From a virus: DNA of 64,000 bases. The notes under the pieces were generated by a model. It was not told the DNA's origin, made no database searches, and was given only the letters and a program-made list of their open reading frames with translations. Location of the stretch: IMG/VR virus record IMGVR_UViG_3300029319_000032, positions 1-64,000 of that record. The stretch is one strand, 5' to 3'. Made by a program: the position numbers and the translations under genes. Positions 19,076 to 28,792 of the stretch are shown piece by piece. Numbering within the stretch: the stretch's first letter is position 1; every line of letters starts with the position of its first letter.

Positions 19076-20209
19076 ATGGCAAACGGATTTTCACAATATC
19101 AACAATCACAATTAGGGGTTTCTGCTGCTAAAGCTAGAGCTATATCTGAACGTAGTCAAGCTCAGTTTCGTACTGAACTTACTGCTGTACAGGAAAAAGA
19201 AGCTTTAGAAAGAGCAGCAGACCAGCTTGAAAAAATAGCAAAAGAAGCAGAAAGAAATGCACGTAGACGTGGAAGAAGAGCTTCTTTTGGTAGATTCTTA
19301 GGTTCTACTGTAGGTTTTGTACTTGGTGGACCAGCTGGTAAAGCAGCGTTAGGTACAGCATTAGGTGGACTAGCAGGTACAGCAGCAGCAGGTGGATTTA
19401 AAAAATATGATGTAGATGTTCCTGACAGTTTAGTTCCTGGTGGTATCTTTTACGGCAGAGAAAGGGAAGCGTTTAAACAGCGTGCAGAAGACCTTGAAGA
19501 AGCAATGAAAGATTTAACAAAAGCACAAAGAGATGCTATAGGTAAGAATTTGCTTACAGACTATCTTACAGGTAGAGGTCTTGGTAAATTAGGTAAAGAA
19601 CTAGAACCATTGATTGAAGCAAAAGCTATAGACAACGTAGATTATTTAAAAAATGTTTTCAGAAAGTCTTTAGATTTAGATTATACAGATGATGTAAAAA
19701 ATATATTATTAGAAACTCAAGGATTTAAAATAGACCCTAAAACAAAACAAGCTCTTGATACTTTACAACCTAGGTTAAGTACAGATATTATGGATTTTGA
19801 TTTTTCTAGACTTGGACCAGATATAACACCACAAGTAAGTAGCAATGTGTTGGCAGAATCTTTATTTGGTGCACCTAATGTTAGTGGTCCTAATGTTAGT
19901 GGTCCTGATATACAAACTGCAGCTTTACCAAAACCTATAGCTCCAACAGGTACGTTAAGAGGTCTAGTAGAAGGAACTTCTCCTACTGGGGTTTCTATTG
20001 AAGACAAAAGATTTCTTGATTTTCTAGATACAGATAAGCTAATTAAAAATCTTGCAACAGGACAATTAACAGAAGAATATCCTGATAGCATACCAGAACT
20101 TTTAGACGATGATATAATAAAACTTTTAGACGATGATATAATGAAATCAAGAAATAAGAAAAACACTCTGTTTCAGTATATGGTAGGACCAATGGGAGGA
20201 ATGAGATAA
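19076..20209 (+). CDS. Probable internal virion/ejection protein 1
   Basis: 377 residues: helical basic N-terminus (residues 1-75), then a Gly/Ala-rich hydrophobic stretch (TVGFVLGGPAGKAALGTALG, about 80-105) that could insert in membrane, then an acidic domain with a VSGPNVSGP repeat. This glycine-zipper type segment is common in ejected podoviral proteins. The preceding 60-bp gap (19016-19075) is AT-rich without a clear promoter. Confidence 0.5.
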   Translation: MANGFSQYQQSQLGVSAAKARAISERSQAQFRTELTAVQEKEALERAADQLEKIAKEAERNARRRGRRASFGRFLGSTVGFVLGGPAGKAALGTALGGLAGTAAAGGFKKYDVDVPDSLVPGGIFYGREREAFKQRAEDLEEAMKDLTKAQRDAIGKNLLTDYLTGRGLGKLGKELEPLIEAKAIDNVDYLKNVFRKSLDLDYTDDVKNILLETQGFKIDPKTKQALDTLQPRLSTDIMDFDFSRLGPDITPQVSSNVLAESLFGAPNVSGPNVSGPDIQTAALPKPIAPTGTLRGLVEGTSPTGVSIEDKRFLDFLDTDKLIKNLATGQLTEEYPDSIPELLDDDIIKLLDDDIMKSRNKKNTLFQYMVGPMGGMR

Positions 20210-20847
20210 TGCCACATAGACCAGGACACGGAGGTGGAATGTTTGATTATGGTCAGTTTGACCAACCAAGTGCGTATGAGCAGTTTGAGATGCCAGAGTT
20301 TGGTACATACGACCAACCAGCAGCTCCAGCAGCTCCAGTTGATACAAGCAATATGAGCCAACAAATGAAATTTCTATATGAAACATTTCAACCGTTTGGT
20401 GTAAGCCCAGAACAATTAGGTCAATATGAGCAATTTGTAACAACAATACCAGAAGAATTATATCAGCTTACAGACCCAAGTGCTGATATTTACCAACAGT
20501 TTAGACAAGAAAGACAGCAAAGACTTTCTGACCAATTAGGAGAAACATACACAGGTCTACAATCTAGCTTGTTTACTGGTCAAAGACAAGCAAGAGGGAT
20601 GCAAGGTAGAAGAGGATTTGTAACAGGTAGAGATTTTATGGGTGAGATTAGTGAGGCAGCAGCCACAAGAGGTCAGAGAGCTGCTTCTGCTTTTGGTAGA
20701 GGATTGTATGATATTGAAGAAGATATTGTAGAAAGAGTAGGAGCAGAAAGAAGATATGTAGCAGGTCTTGAAGCACAAAGAAGAATTGATGCATTAAGAC
20801 TTGCAGAATTGGCTGGATTGTTTAATGAAGAAGGGAGAACAGTTTAA
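20209..20847 (+). CDS. Probable internal virion protein 2
   Basis: 212 residues, TAATG-coupled to both neighbours. The N-terminal third is Gln/Pro/Tyr-rich (DYGQFDQPSAYEQFEMPEFG). The rest is helical with many Arg/Gln (FRQERQQRLSDQLGETY; RGRDFMGEISEAAATRGQR-like). No enzymatic motif. Placed in the virion set by its position between two other large late genes. Confidence 0.5.
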   Translation: MPHRPGHGGGMFDYGQFDQPSAYEQFEMPEFGTYDQPAAPAAPVDTSNMSQQMKFLYETFQPFGVSPEQLGQYEQFVTTIPEELYQLTDPSADIYQQFRQERQQRLSDQLGETYTGLQSSLFTGQRQARGMQGRRGFVTGRDFMGEISEAAATRGQRAASAFGRGLYDIEEDIVERVGAERRYVAGLEAQRRIDALRLAELAGLFNEEGRTV

Positions 20848-21860
20848 TGGCTAGAAGTTACGTAGATAGTATTTTAGATGCAGCAGCAATGGCATCAAGA
20901 CAAGATACTCTTGGTGATATGTTAAATCAAATACCTGGATTACTTGTACAGCAACAGCAAGCTAGGCAAGAAAGAGAAGACAGGTTAGATAGACAAGCAA
21001 AAGAAGATGCATTCAGAGAAAGACAATTTACCTCTACTGAAAATGCTAGAAAATCACAGAATGAATTAGCTTTAGGTGGAGCTTTTGCTGGAATAGCAGA
21101 CCTTGATGAAAGGTTGTCAGCTTTTGAAAACTATGAACCAACTACAGAAGATGGTGTTGCCTATAAAAAAGCTAATATAGAGGCTATAAAAACAGGTAAG
21201 TCAACTCAATCAGCCTTTAACTTAAAAATTAAAAATTATCAAGATGGTGCTGGTCAAAGAACTTCTAAAGAAAATTTAGCTTTACTAAGAGAACTTGAAA
21301 TAGAAGCTTCAGGAAGTGCAAATTTAAAAAAATACGTACCTAGCATTCAAAACAAAATTAAATTTCAAACAGGGTTAGGCTCACAAGAGTTTATCTCTAA
21401 CATATCAGATACAATAATATTTGATGAATCTGTATCTGCAGAAGAGCAAAAGAAGTATAAAGATATGCTAAAATCTGCAACATCTGTAGAGCAAGCTAAA
21501 ATAGTTTTAGATATGATACCTACAAAAGACAATAAAAAAACATATACAATAGAAGACGTAAATCTTGCTATGAAATATACAAACGAAGCTATAGAACTTG
21601 CTGTTCCTGGTGCAGAACAATTTTCTAGAATCATTATGGGCAGAACAGCTGAATTATTAGGAGTAGATGCACCAGATGTTATAACACAACAAGGTCAAAT
21701 AGTAGATGTAGATGGACAAGATTATATGGTATTTGGTTCATCAGGAAACTACGAATATCAAATGTTAGATGATTTTGGTAATGTGACTGGCGAAAGAATG
21801 ACCTTGACTGACGAACAATACAATAAAATATCTGGAAAGCCAGCAATTTACGGAGGTTAA
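20847..21860 (+). CDS. Probable internal virion protein 3
   Basis: 337 residues, soluble and mainly helical, with a coiled N-terminal region (QQQQARQEREDRLDRQAKED). The C-terminal ~60 residues look like a small beta domain (VDVDGQDYMVFGSSGNYEYQ). No motif recognised. Sits three bases before the giant 1629-residue gene, with which it is probably co-assembled. Confidence 0.5.
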   Translation: MARSYVDSILDAAAMASRQDTLGDMLNQIPGLLVQQQQARQEREDRLDRQAKEDAFRERQFTSTENARKSQNELALGGAFAGIADLDERLSAFENYEPTTEDGVAYKKANIEAIKTGKSTQSAFNLKIKNYQDGAGQRTSKENLALLRELEIEASGSANLKKYVPSIQNKIKFQTGLGSQEFISNISDTIIFDESVSAEEQKKYKDMLKSATSVEQAKIVLDMIPTKDNKKTYTIEDVNLAMKYTNEAIELAVPGAEQFSRIIMGRTAELLGVDAPDVITQQGQIVDVDGQDYMVFGSSGNYEYQMLDDFGNVTGERMTLTDEQYNKISGKPAIYGG

Positions 21861-21863
21861 TTA

Positions 21864-24800
21864 ATGCCTAACGGTAATGACCAAACAATAGACTGGTCTA
21901 AAGCTACTTTTAAAACAGAAGAACAATCTGATACAACACAGCTTGATTGGTCTAAAGCTCAATTTAAATCACCAGAACAGCCACAATTAAGAGAATCTGT
22001 AAGTGTATTTGAAGCTTTTGCTGATGGATTTACTGAAGATATGTCTTTTGGTTATGTAGATATGAAAGATGATGCTGATGTCTATGCTACAAAAGCAGGT
22101 GGTTATGCAAAACTTGCTGGTATAACTGCTTCTATGTTGTTGCAATCAGCAGCTTTAAGTGCTGTAACATTCGGTATAGGTGGTGTCACTTTATTCTCAG
22201 CTAAATCAGCAAACTTAGCAAAAGCAGCAAAAAACTACAATGATGCTAAAAAAGCTTATCAAGCAGGTAAGCTGTCTAAAGCTAGTATGATAAAAAAACA
22301 AGCAAGTGCTTTAGAAAAAGGTGGAGTAGGAATACCCAATTCTAAGCTTTTAGGTCTTGGTAATGCAGTTAAATCAAATACAACACAAAAAATGTATTTA
22401 GATAAATTTATGAGGCTTGCTGCAGACGACGTAAATAAAGCAAGAAAGATGGTTTTGACTACGGAAATGGCAAGAGAGGGTATAATTAATGCAGCTATAG
22501 GTCAAAAATTTATAAATGAAGATACTCTAGGAAGAGAAGTAACCATAAAAGATAGATTGGCTTTTGGTACACAAGATTTGCTAGCAGGTGGCTTGTTTGG
22601 TGCAGGTAGAGCATATTCATTTTCAAAAAATTTATTTCCTAAGATTGGTACACTAGGCTCAGAAAAGACTCCAGATTTTGTAAATAGAGGTTCTTTATAT
22701 TTTGCATCAGGGTTTACTACAGCTTTACCACAACACGAAGGACAAGAAAACGGTTCTTTCATAGACAGAATGACTGTAGGTGCAGTTTCAGCTGCAATGG
22801 GTTCTTTAATGAGAGGTGGTGTTGTAAGTGAAGCAGTAGATGATGTACAAAGAGGACTAAGAAGAATAGGAGTACAAGACGAAAAAATTATATCTGAAGT
22901 TACTGATATGTCTATACGTATAGCAGTAAATAGAGGAGTCAAACAAGTTAATGATGACTTCCAGGGTATGGTACTAAAAAATATAGACAATGATAAAGAT
23001 GTTGTTATACAAAGAGTAAAGTCTGAAGGCGAAGGGAATAAACAAAAAGTATATGTTGATTATGATGTGGTAGACTCTGCAGATAATAACAAAATATTAC
23101 AACGAAAAGAAAATGTAGATGCAGGTGAGTTTTTTAAAAGCCACAAAAGACAAGACTATAAAGAAATAGAAGCAATTAAAAATAACTTTAAATCTGCAGA
23201 TGATGACAGTCAATTTTCTTTTTTTAAAAACGAAAAAGAACTTAAAAACTTTTTAAACACACAAAAGTACGGAATACTAACTGCTGACGGTCCAGCATAC
23301 ACCAATTTTAGAGGTTTAGGTGGAGAAGGTAAACCTAGTGAACTTATGTTTAGTGATGGTAATGACTTTCTCATTAGGGAATTATTAAGAAGAGGATATA
23401 AAAGAGATGATATTTTAGCAGTTAGAGGTAATTGGAATGGAGGAGGAGAAAACAGTTTTATTGTTAAAAATCTTAAGAAATCAGATGCTATAGATTTGAT
23501 GAAGATATTTGGTCAAAGTGAAGTAGCTATGAATGACGGATATATAAAGCTTTTAAGAAATGCTGATGGAAGTATGGAAGCTATAACAGCTAAAAATAAA
23601 TTTAAAACACAAGTTGGAAAAACAGCTAGATTTAAAAAAGACGGTAAAACAGAGCATGAATTTTTTAGTACTGTTGAACTACAGAACGGAAGAGAAACAT
23701 CTTTTAGAAATAACTATGAAATGACAAAAGGAGAGTTTGATTATACAGGAAAAGGTATTCGTGGATTGTCATCTAAGTTTATATCAGGAGAAGTTAATTC
23801 AGCATTAGACAGCTCATTAGATAAATTCTTTAAAACATATAGAACAACTGCTGCAAGAAAAGATAAAATATTTCAAATTAAAAACATGGAAATAGAGAAA
23901 GGTTTAGCAGACTCTGATGACCCATTTAAAAACTTAGGAGCTAAATCTCTGAAAGAACAACTGTTTGGTGTAGACAGCATGAAGAAGATGTCTAGTAAGC
24001 AATTAGATACTTATGCAAATCTTTTATCTGGTAAAGAAGACTTCTTTGGTAAAAAATTTAGAAAAGGTGACTATAACGCATTAGGTGATATACCAGAAGT
24101 CTTAGGTAAAAATGAATATTTATTAAATAATGTAGCACTTCCTATTATTACAAAATATAGAAACTTTGCTAAAACTTTAAATAATCCATTGTTAAAAAAA
24201 TTAGCAGACAATCTAGAAGACTATACTATTACTAAAAATACTCTAGAAGGTGATTATCAACTTATGAGAGATAGGCAAAAAGACAAGTATGCTCAACTTG
24301 GTCTTACTAAAAAAGAAATAGAAGAGATTGATACTGATTTAGGATTGTATATAGAGAAAAGAGAAGACTTAGCATCCTTAAGAAAAAATTACAAAAATAG
24401 AGCACACATGAAAAAAGCTATAAATTATGCAGTTGGAGAGCACAAAAAGTACTCAACAAATATAGTGAAGTACTTAAAAAGATTAGGAGTAGAAGAGTTT
24501 TACTATGATAAAAAAACAAGAACGATGAAAAGAAGACCAATATCAGTAGTAGAAAACTTTGTAAGTAGACAGATTACAGAAGAAGCAGCAGAGTTTTTTG
24601 CAAGAACATCTGACGATTCTAGAGATTTTATTGTGAAAGAAATTATTAAAAGAGACGCTAGGTTTAAAGGTAAAGGCGAATTTGCTTCTCTTCCAAAAAG
24701 CGAACAAGAAAAAATTGCAGATGAACTTTTCAGTATTGCTCAACCAAACAACGCTAAATACGGTATTTATGGTCAACAGTTTGCACGTACTGCAGATTTA

Positions 24801-26753
24801 CCTCCGTTTTTTTATTTAGATAAGAAAGGCAGAGTAATAAAAGATGTAGATAATTTTAATTACGTCAAAGGTGATAAAATAAATGATATAGAGATAGGTG
24901 AAGTTGTAAAAGTATATGATATGAACTATGCTGCAAATATGGATAGGTACGCATCCAGAGTTTCTAACTTAGCTGCATTTTCTAAATATTTTGGAAACAG
25001 GGGTATTTTTGATTTTGACAATACAAAGAATGTAAGAGAATTTAATAAGATGTTTGAAGAGCGTTTAAACGGCATACTAAAACAAGTGAAAAACAAAGAA
25101 GATAGAAGAAAATTAGAAGAAATGATTAACTCTGATTTTAAAGTAATACTAGGTGGTGACAATGTAGACGAAGCAGTTGCTCAATGGTATTCTTCCATGA
25201 CATCTTGGACAGCAGCTACTGGTTTAAGTAGTCCTAGGTCTGCTATTAAGAATGCACTTCTTGGTAATGTTCAGCTTGTAAGCACATTTGGATTAACTCC
25301 TGTATTGAGAACATATTTTAATTTTGCATTTGATGCTAATGCTTGGAAAAATTCTTTTGGAACAGCTCAAAGTATTAATGCATTACAAGTATCTGAAAAA
25401 GCACTAGAAACTGTTATACAAAAACAAGGTCTATCTGGTAAAATACAAAGAGGTCTTACCACAGGAATGAGAATAGCAGAGCAAACTAATAGAAGAGTTT
25501 CTGTTGTTACAGGAATGAAGGCAGCAGAAGATGCATTAAAAGTATTAAGAGGTGAGAGTCCAGGCTTCTTTAACAAAATGACAAAAACAGAAGCACAAAG
25601 ATTGTTAAGAAACACTTTGAACTTAGATGGTATAAACGAAGCTATTAAAACAGGTTCATTCAGCAAACAACAACAAAGAAAAATTTTATTTATGTCTCAC
25701 TCTACTACACAAGGTTTAGCTGACCCAGTATTTATGCCAAGATGGATGAGTCAGCCTTATGTAAAACCATTAACACTGTTTTACCGTATTGCATATCGTG
25801 TAACAGAGAATGTATATAAAAATGCTTATGTTCCAGCATTACGTGGAGATGTAGCTCCTATGATGAGATATGTTGCAGCTACTGTTGGTGCTGGTGCTGC
25901 ACTACAAACTCTTTATTATAAAGCATTCAATACAGAGCCAGAAAAGTTTAGAGATGCAGGTGATAAGTTTTGGTCTTATTTTGTTGATGGAGAAGGTTTA
26001 GGGATTTTTTCTACATTAGGTCAATTAAATAGGGATTTTTCACAAGCATATACACCAGCCGTGATTCAGTTTGGTACAGGTTTATATGGAGCTGTATCTA
26101 AAGTTACAAAAGGAGCTTTCTTATCTGATACTGATGGAGAAAGAAATGCATTGATAAAACAGGGAACAAGAGACCTTGTAACATCTGTTCCTTTAGTTAA
26201 TGATATAGTAAAGTCCATTGAGAACAATAGCGAGCAGTTTACTATTCCTGGAATCATACAGCCTAAAAAAGCATATCAAGAAGTATTAAACATTAGAACT
26301 CAAGTAAGAAGCTATGACAATGATGTTAGAGAGTTAAGTGGTTTTAATAAAGACTTTTCACAATCAGAAGAACAAAGTTTAATGTATAGACAATTACAAG
26401 CTAATGTGTATGCAAATAGACCTATGGATAAGAAAGTAAAAGATTTCTATGCTACCGTAGCATATCTGCAACATCAGTATGAAATCAACAACCCTGGAGT
26501 TTACACAAAACAACAAGCTTACAACAAAGCATACAAAAGAGCAGAAAGATATATTGATTATTACTCACAACCTGTGAAGTCAAGATTGACTACAAGCGAT
26601 AAAGATAAAGTTATATCACTTTATGATGACTTTGTAAGAAGATTAAATGATGAAGATAAAGCAAGTTTAAAAGAACTTGAGAAGATTCACAGAAAAAACT
26701 CTATTCAGTATCGCAGAGAGGTCAGACGCTACAAAAATAAGTATCGCCCTTAA
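21864..26753 (+). CDS. Giant internal virion/ejection protein
   Basis: 1629 residues, last gene of late module A. Two short repeats near the N-terminus (IDWSKATFKTEE and LDWSKAQFKSPE) look like a linear binding motif. A hydrophobic stretch around residues 80-115 (GITASMLLQSAALSAVTFG) may cross a membrane; the rest is charged and helical. Size and terminal position match podoviral ejection proteins. No lysozyme, RNA polymerase or protease motif was recognised by eye. It contains a perfect CGTTTAAACG at 25062, encoding RLN within EERLNGILK. Confidence 0.6.
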   Translation: MPNGNDQTIDWSKATFKTEEQSDTTQLDWSKAQFKSPEQPQLRESVSVFEAFADGFTEDMSFGYVDMKDDADVYATKAGGYAKLAGITASMLLQSAALSAVTFGIGGVTLFSAKSANLAKAAKNYNDAKKAYQAGKLSKASMIKKQASALEKGGVGIPNSKLLGLGNAVKSNTTQKMYLDKFMRLAADDVNKARKMVLTTEMAREGIINAAIGQKFINEDTLGREVTIKDRLAFGTQDLLAGGLFGAGRAYSFSKNLFPKIGTLGSEKTPDFVNRGSLYFASGFTTALPQHEGQENGSFIDRMTVGAVSAAMGSLMRGGVVSEAVDDVQRGLRRIGVQDEKIISEVTDMSIRIAVNRGVKQVNDDFQGMVLKNIDNDKDVVIQRVKSEGEGNKQKVYVDYDVVDSADNNKILQRKENVDAGEFFKSHKRQDYKEIEAIKNNFKSADDDSQFSFFKNEKELKNFLNTQKYGILTADGPAYTNFRGLGGEGKPSELMFSDGNDFLIRELLRRGYKRDDILAVRGNWNGGGENSFIVKNLKKSDAIDLMKIFGQSEVAMNDGYIKLLRNADGSMEAITAKNKFKTQVGKTARFKKDGKTEHEFFSTVELQNGRETSFRNNYEMTKGEFDYTGKGIRGLSSKFISGEVNSALDSSLDKFFKTYRTTAARKDKIFQIKNMEIEKGLADSDDPFKNLGAKSLKEQLFGVDSMKKMSSKQLDTYANLLSGKEDFFGKKFRKGDYNALGDIPEVLGKNEYLLNNVALPIITKYRNFAKTLNNPLLKKLADNLEDYTITKNTLEGDYQLMRDRQKDKYAQLGLTKKEIEEIDTDLGLYIEKREDLASLRKNYKNRAHMKKAINYAVGEHKKYSTNIVKYLKRLGVEEFYYDKKTRTMKRRPISVVENFVSRQITEEAAEFFARTSDDSRDFIVKEIIKRDARFKGKGEFASLPKSEQEKIADELFSIAQPNNAKYGIYGQQFARTADLPPFFYLDKKGRVIKDVDNFNYVKGDKINDIEIGEVVKVYDMNYAANMDRYASRVSNLAAFSKYFGNRGIFDFDNTKNVREFNKMFEERLNGILKQVKNKEDRRKLEEMINSDFKVILGGDNVDEAVAQWYSSMTSWTAATGLSSPRSAIKNALLGNVQLVSTFGLTPVLRTYFNFAFDANAWKNSFGTAQSINALQVSEKALETVIQKQGLSGKIQRGLTTGMRIAEQTNRRVSVVTGMKAAEDALKVLRGESPGFFNKMTKTEAQRLLRNTLNLDGINEAIKTGSFSKQQQRKILFMSHSTTQGLADPVFMPRWMSQPYVKPLTLFYRIAYRVTENVYKNAYVPALRGDVAPMMRYVAATVGAGAALQTLYYKAFNTEPEKFRDAGDKFWSYFVDGEGLGIFSTLGQLNRDFSQAYTPAVIQFGTGLYGAVSKVTKGAFLSDTDGERNALIKQGTRDLVTSVPLVNDIVKSIENNSEQFTIPGIIQPKKAYQEVLNIRTQVRSYDNDVRELSGFNKDFSQSEEQSLMYRQLQANVYANRPMDKKVKDFYATVAYLQHQYEINNPGVYTKQQAYNKAYKRAERYIDYYSQPVKSRLTTSDKDKVISLYDDFVRRLNDEDKASLKELEKIHRKNSIQYRREVRRYKNKYRP

Positions 26754-26876
26754 AAAAAGCTTGCGAGAATGCCCCTAGAAGCTCGTAAAATAAATTCTTT
26801 GATATAACTATCGCCTAAATATTGAACGTTTTGTGAGGGTATCATTAAATGCCTAATTCTGATTTTATACAAAAAA

Positions 26877-26893
26877 CCCCTCAAAAAGAGGGG
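26877..26893. terminator. Bidirectional terminator between late A and early region
   Basis: Stem CCCCTC/GAGGGG with an AAAAA loop. Leftward (minus) transcription meets six T after the stem and rightward meets CTTTT, so it can stop both convergent units. The rest of the 26754-26919 gap holds no gene that I can support. Confidence 0.85.
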
Positions 26894-26919
26894 CTTTTCG
26901 TTGGTTTTAGTGTATTCTT

Positions 26920-27345
26920 TTAGCCCATATAGTCTTCTACTAATGAAATTACTTTCATTTTTTTGTCCAAAGGTGTAGAATCAGGACCAGTATCAAATCG
27001 TTTTGTATTTACACCAGTTTGGGGTGAATAGTTATTATCCTTGATTCTTAGATGTTTATATTTTTTTAGAAACTGTTTATAGAATTTTAATTCAACAGCA
27101 TCTGATTCGTGTTTTTTAGGGTCAAACATTTCATCGCTACGATATACAAAGTATTCTAATTCTCTAAATATATCTTCAGGTGTTCTAAAATACACCTCAG
27201 GATTATCATGCCACTTTGGGTTTTCACCCCAAGAACCATCTTCAAATTGAACAAGTCCACTGTTAGCATTTCCAAATAAATACAAAACACCACACGCTTC
27301 TTCAAACATTTCTTTCATTATTTTTATATTTTCTTTATTTTTCAT
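26920..27345 (-). CDS. Early hypothetical protein, 141 residues
   Basis: Unrecognised soluble protein, acidic and aromatic-rich (LVQFEDGSWGENPKWHDNPE). Start chosen at MKNKENIK because AGGAGGT lies nine bases before it; the longer frame to 27411 runs through the promoter. It has its own promoter (27383-27411), so it can be expressed separately from the helicase operon upstream. Confidence 0.7.
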   Translation of the reverse strand: MKNKENIKIMKEMFEEACGVLYLFGNANSGLVQFEDGSWGENPKWHDNPEVYFRTPEDIFRELEYFVYRSDEMFDPKKHESDAVELKFYKQFLKKYKHLRIKDNNYSPQTGVNTKRFDTGPDSTPLDKKMKVISLVEDYMG

Positions 27346-27382
27346 ATCAACCTCCTGGGTTTTAGTGTGAATATTACATACA

Positions 27383-27411
27383 ACGTTATGAATCTCTAAA
27401 ACAAATGTCAA
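27383..27411 (-). promoter_or_regulatory. Early promoter P1
   Basis: Minus strand TTGACA (27406-27411), 17 bp, TAACGT (27383-27388). The spacer begins TTTGTTTTAGAGATT, matching the spacers of the promoters at 36175, 37498 and 38788. A CGTTTAAACG copy lies 48 bp upstream. Confidence 0.6.
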
Positions 27412-27442
27412 GAAATTTCTTTAAGTGTTGATATTGTTGGAC

Positions 27443-28792
27443 TTAATCGGAGTAGAGCTCGTTTAAACGGTCTCTAAATTTTTGCTTTGCTTGTTCAGGT
27501 GTGTCTAGTATTGATGCACTATCACCGTGATAACCCACATCAAACTTACAAGTTGTTCCATACCTGTTTTTGGCTATAATAATCTGTTGCCCAAACTCTC
27601 CATGTTCAGCTTGCTCATATTCATATACATATGGATAATAGTTAAAGATTACGATTTCTGCATCTTGCTCAAGATTACCAGACTCAGCAAGGTCGCTGAG
27701 CCTTGGAATCTTATCTACACGATGCTCTATGTTACGATTTAGTTGAGAGACTAATATAACAGAACAATCAAGTTCTTTTGCAAGCCATTTATATCTTCTT
27801 GTCACTTCGGCGATACGATGTCTGACATCTCTATTATCACGCTGTGAAAATTCAATAAAACCTATGTGGTCATCAATGATTACATCAGGTCTTATCTTTT
27901 TGGCTTCTTGAATGCCTTCATCTAGACCTCTTAAATTATCAAATAAATGAAGCGATTTGTAATACTTTTTTATAAAATCTAAACCTTTTTCTATTTCTTC
28001 TCTATGTTCTGATGCATTGTTACGCATTTGTTTGTTTGGTACGGTAGTATGCATTGCTAAAAACTTTTTAACAATCTCTACTCTTGGCATTTCTCTACTA
28101 ATAAACATAACCTTTTTACCATCAAGTATCATATTTTTGGTCACATTAAGAGCTAAAGTACTTTTACCATTTCCAGGTCTACCAGCAATAATAGATATTT
28201 CACCTTTGGTCATACCAACAATAGCTTTATCAATAGAAGCAATACCAGTTTGTACTAAATTCTTTTTTGCAAAGATAGATTGTATCAGCTCATCATCAAG
28301 TCCTTCCATAGACTGATGCTCCATTTTAATCATATCATTGAACTTCTCTGATATTTTACCTAAATAATCAATGTCTGATGACACATCTTTATATGATGTA
28401 TCTTTTTCTATTCTGTCTTTGAAACCTACAATGCGTTTCCATAGTTGTCTTCTTACAAACAAGTCATAAATTGTTTTACAGTGTGTTTTAAATGTTGCTT
28501 CTGTTATGATGTCATTTTGTAGACCAGAAACATAGTAGGCAAGCTTATGACCTTTTTCTCCTAGAAAGTTTGATACCGTAGCTACATCTATATCTTTGTT
28601 TGATTCGTGTAAATAATACATAGCTCCCCAAATATGCTGGTGGTCATCCATGTAAAACACTTTGCTGGTAGTAATAAAGCTTAACGCTTCTTGCATTTTT
28701 TCTGGGTTTCTAAGTACACAACCTAAAACTTGTTTTTCAGATACGCCACTATACATCTTTGACACATCTATATTTTTATCAAAAGCATCCAT
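27443..28792 (-). CDS. dnaB: DnaB-family replicative helicase
   Basis: 449 residues, normal DnaB length. N-terminal helical domain (1-~110), then a RecA-type ATPase: Walker A GRPGNGKST at 204-212, Walker B VIIDDHIGF, the ILVSQLNR motif and the RLSDLAESGNLEQDA motif. Unwinds the fork as a hexamer. AAAGGAGG precedes the start. A perfect CGTTTAAACG (27460) sits near the 3' end, encoding RLN. With no phage polymerase in view, it must work with host primase and polymerase III. Confidence 0.93.
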   Translation of the reverse strand: MDAFDKNIDVSKMYSGVSEKQVLGCVLRNPEKMQEALSFITTSKVFYMDDHQHIWGAMYYLHESNKDIDVATVSNFLGEKGHKLAYYVSGLQNDIITEATFKTHCKTIYDLFVRRQLWKRIVGFKDRIEKDTSYKDVSSDIDYLGKISEKFNDMIKMEHQSMEGLDDELIQSIFAKKNLVQTGIASIDKAIVGMTKGEISIIAGRPGNGKSTLALNVTKNMILDGKKVMFISREMPRVEIVKKFLAMHTTVPNKQMRNNASEHREEIEKGLDFIKKYYKSLHLFDNLRGLDEGIQEAKKIRPDVIIDDHIGFIEFSQRDNRDVRHRIAEVTRRYKWLAKELDCSVILVSQLNRNIEHRVDKIPRLSDLAESGNLEQDAEIVIFNYYPYVYEYEQAEHGEFGQQIIIAKNRYGTTCKFDVGYHGDSASILDTPEQAKQKFRDRLNELYSD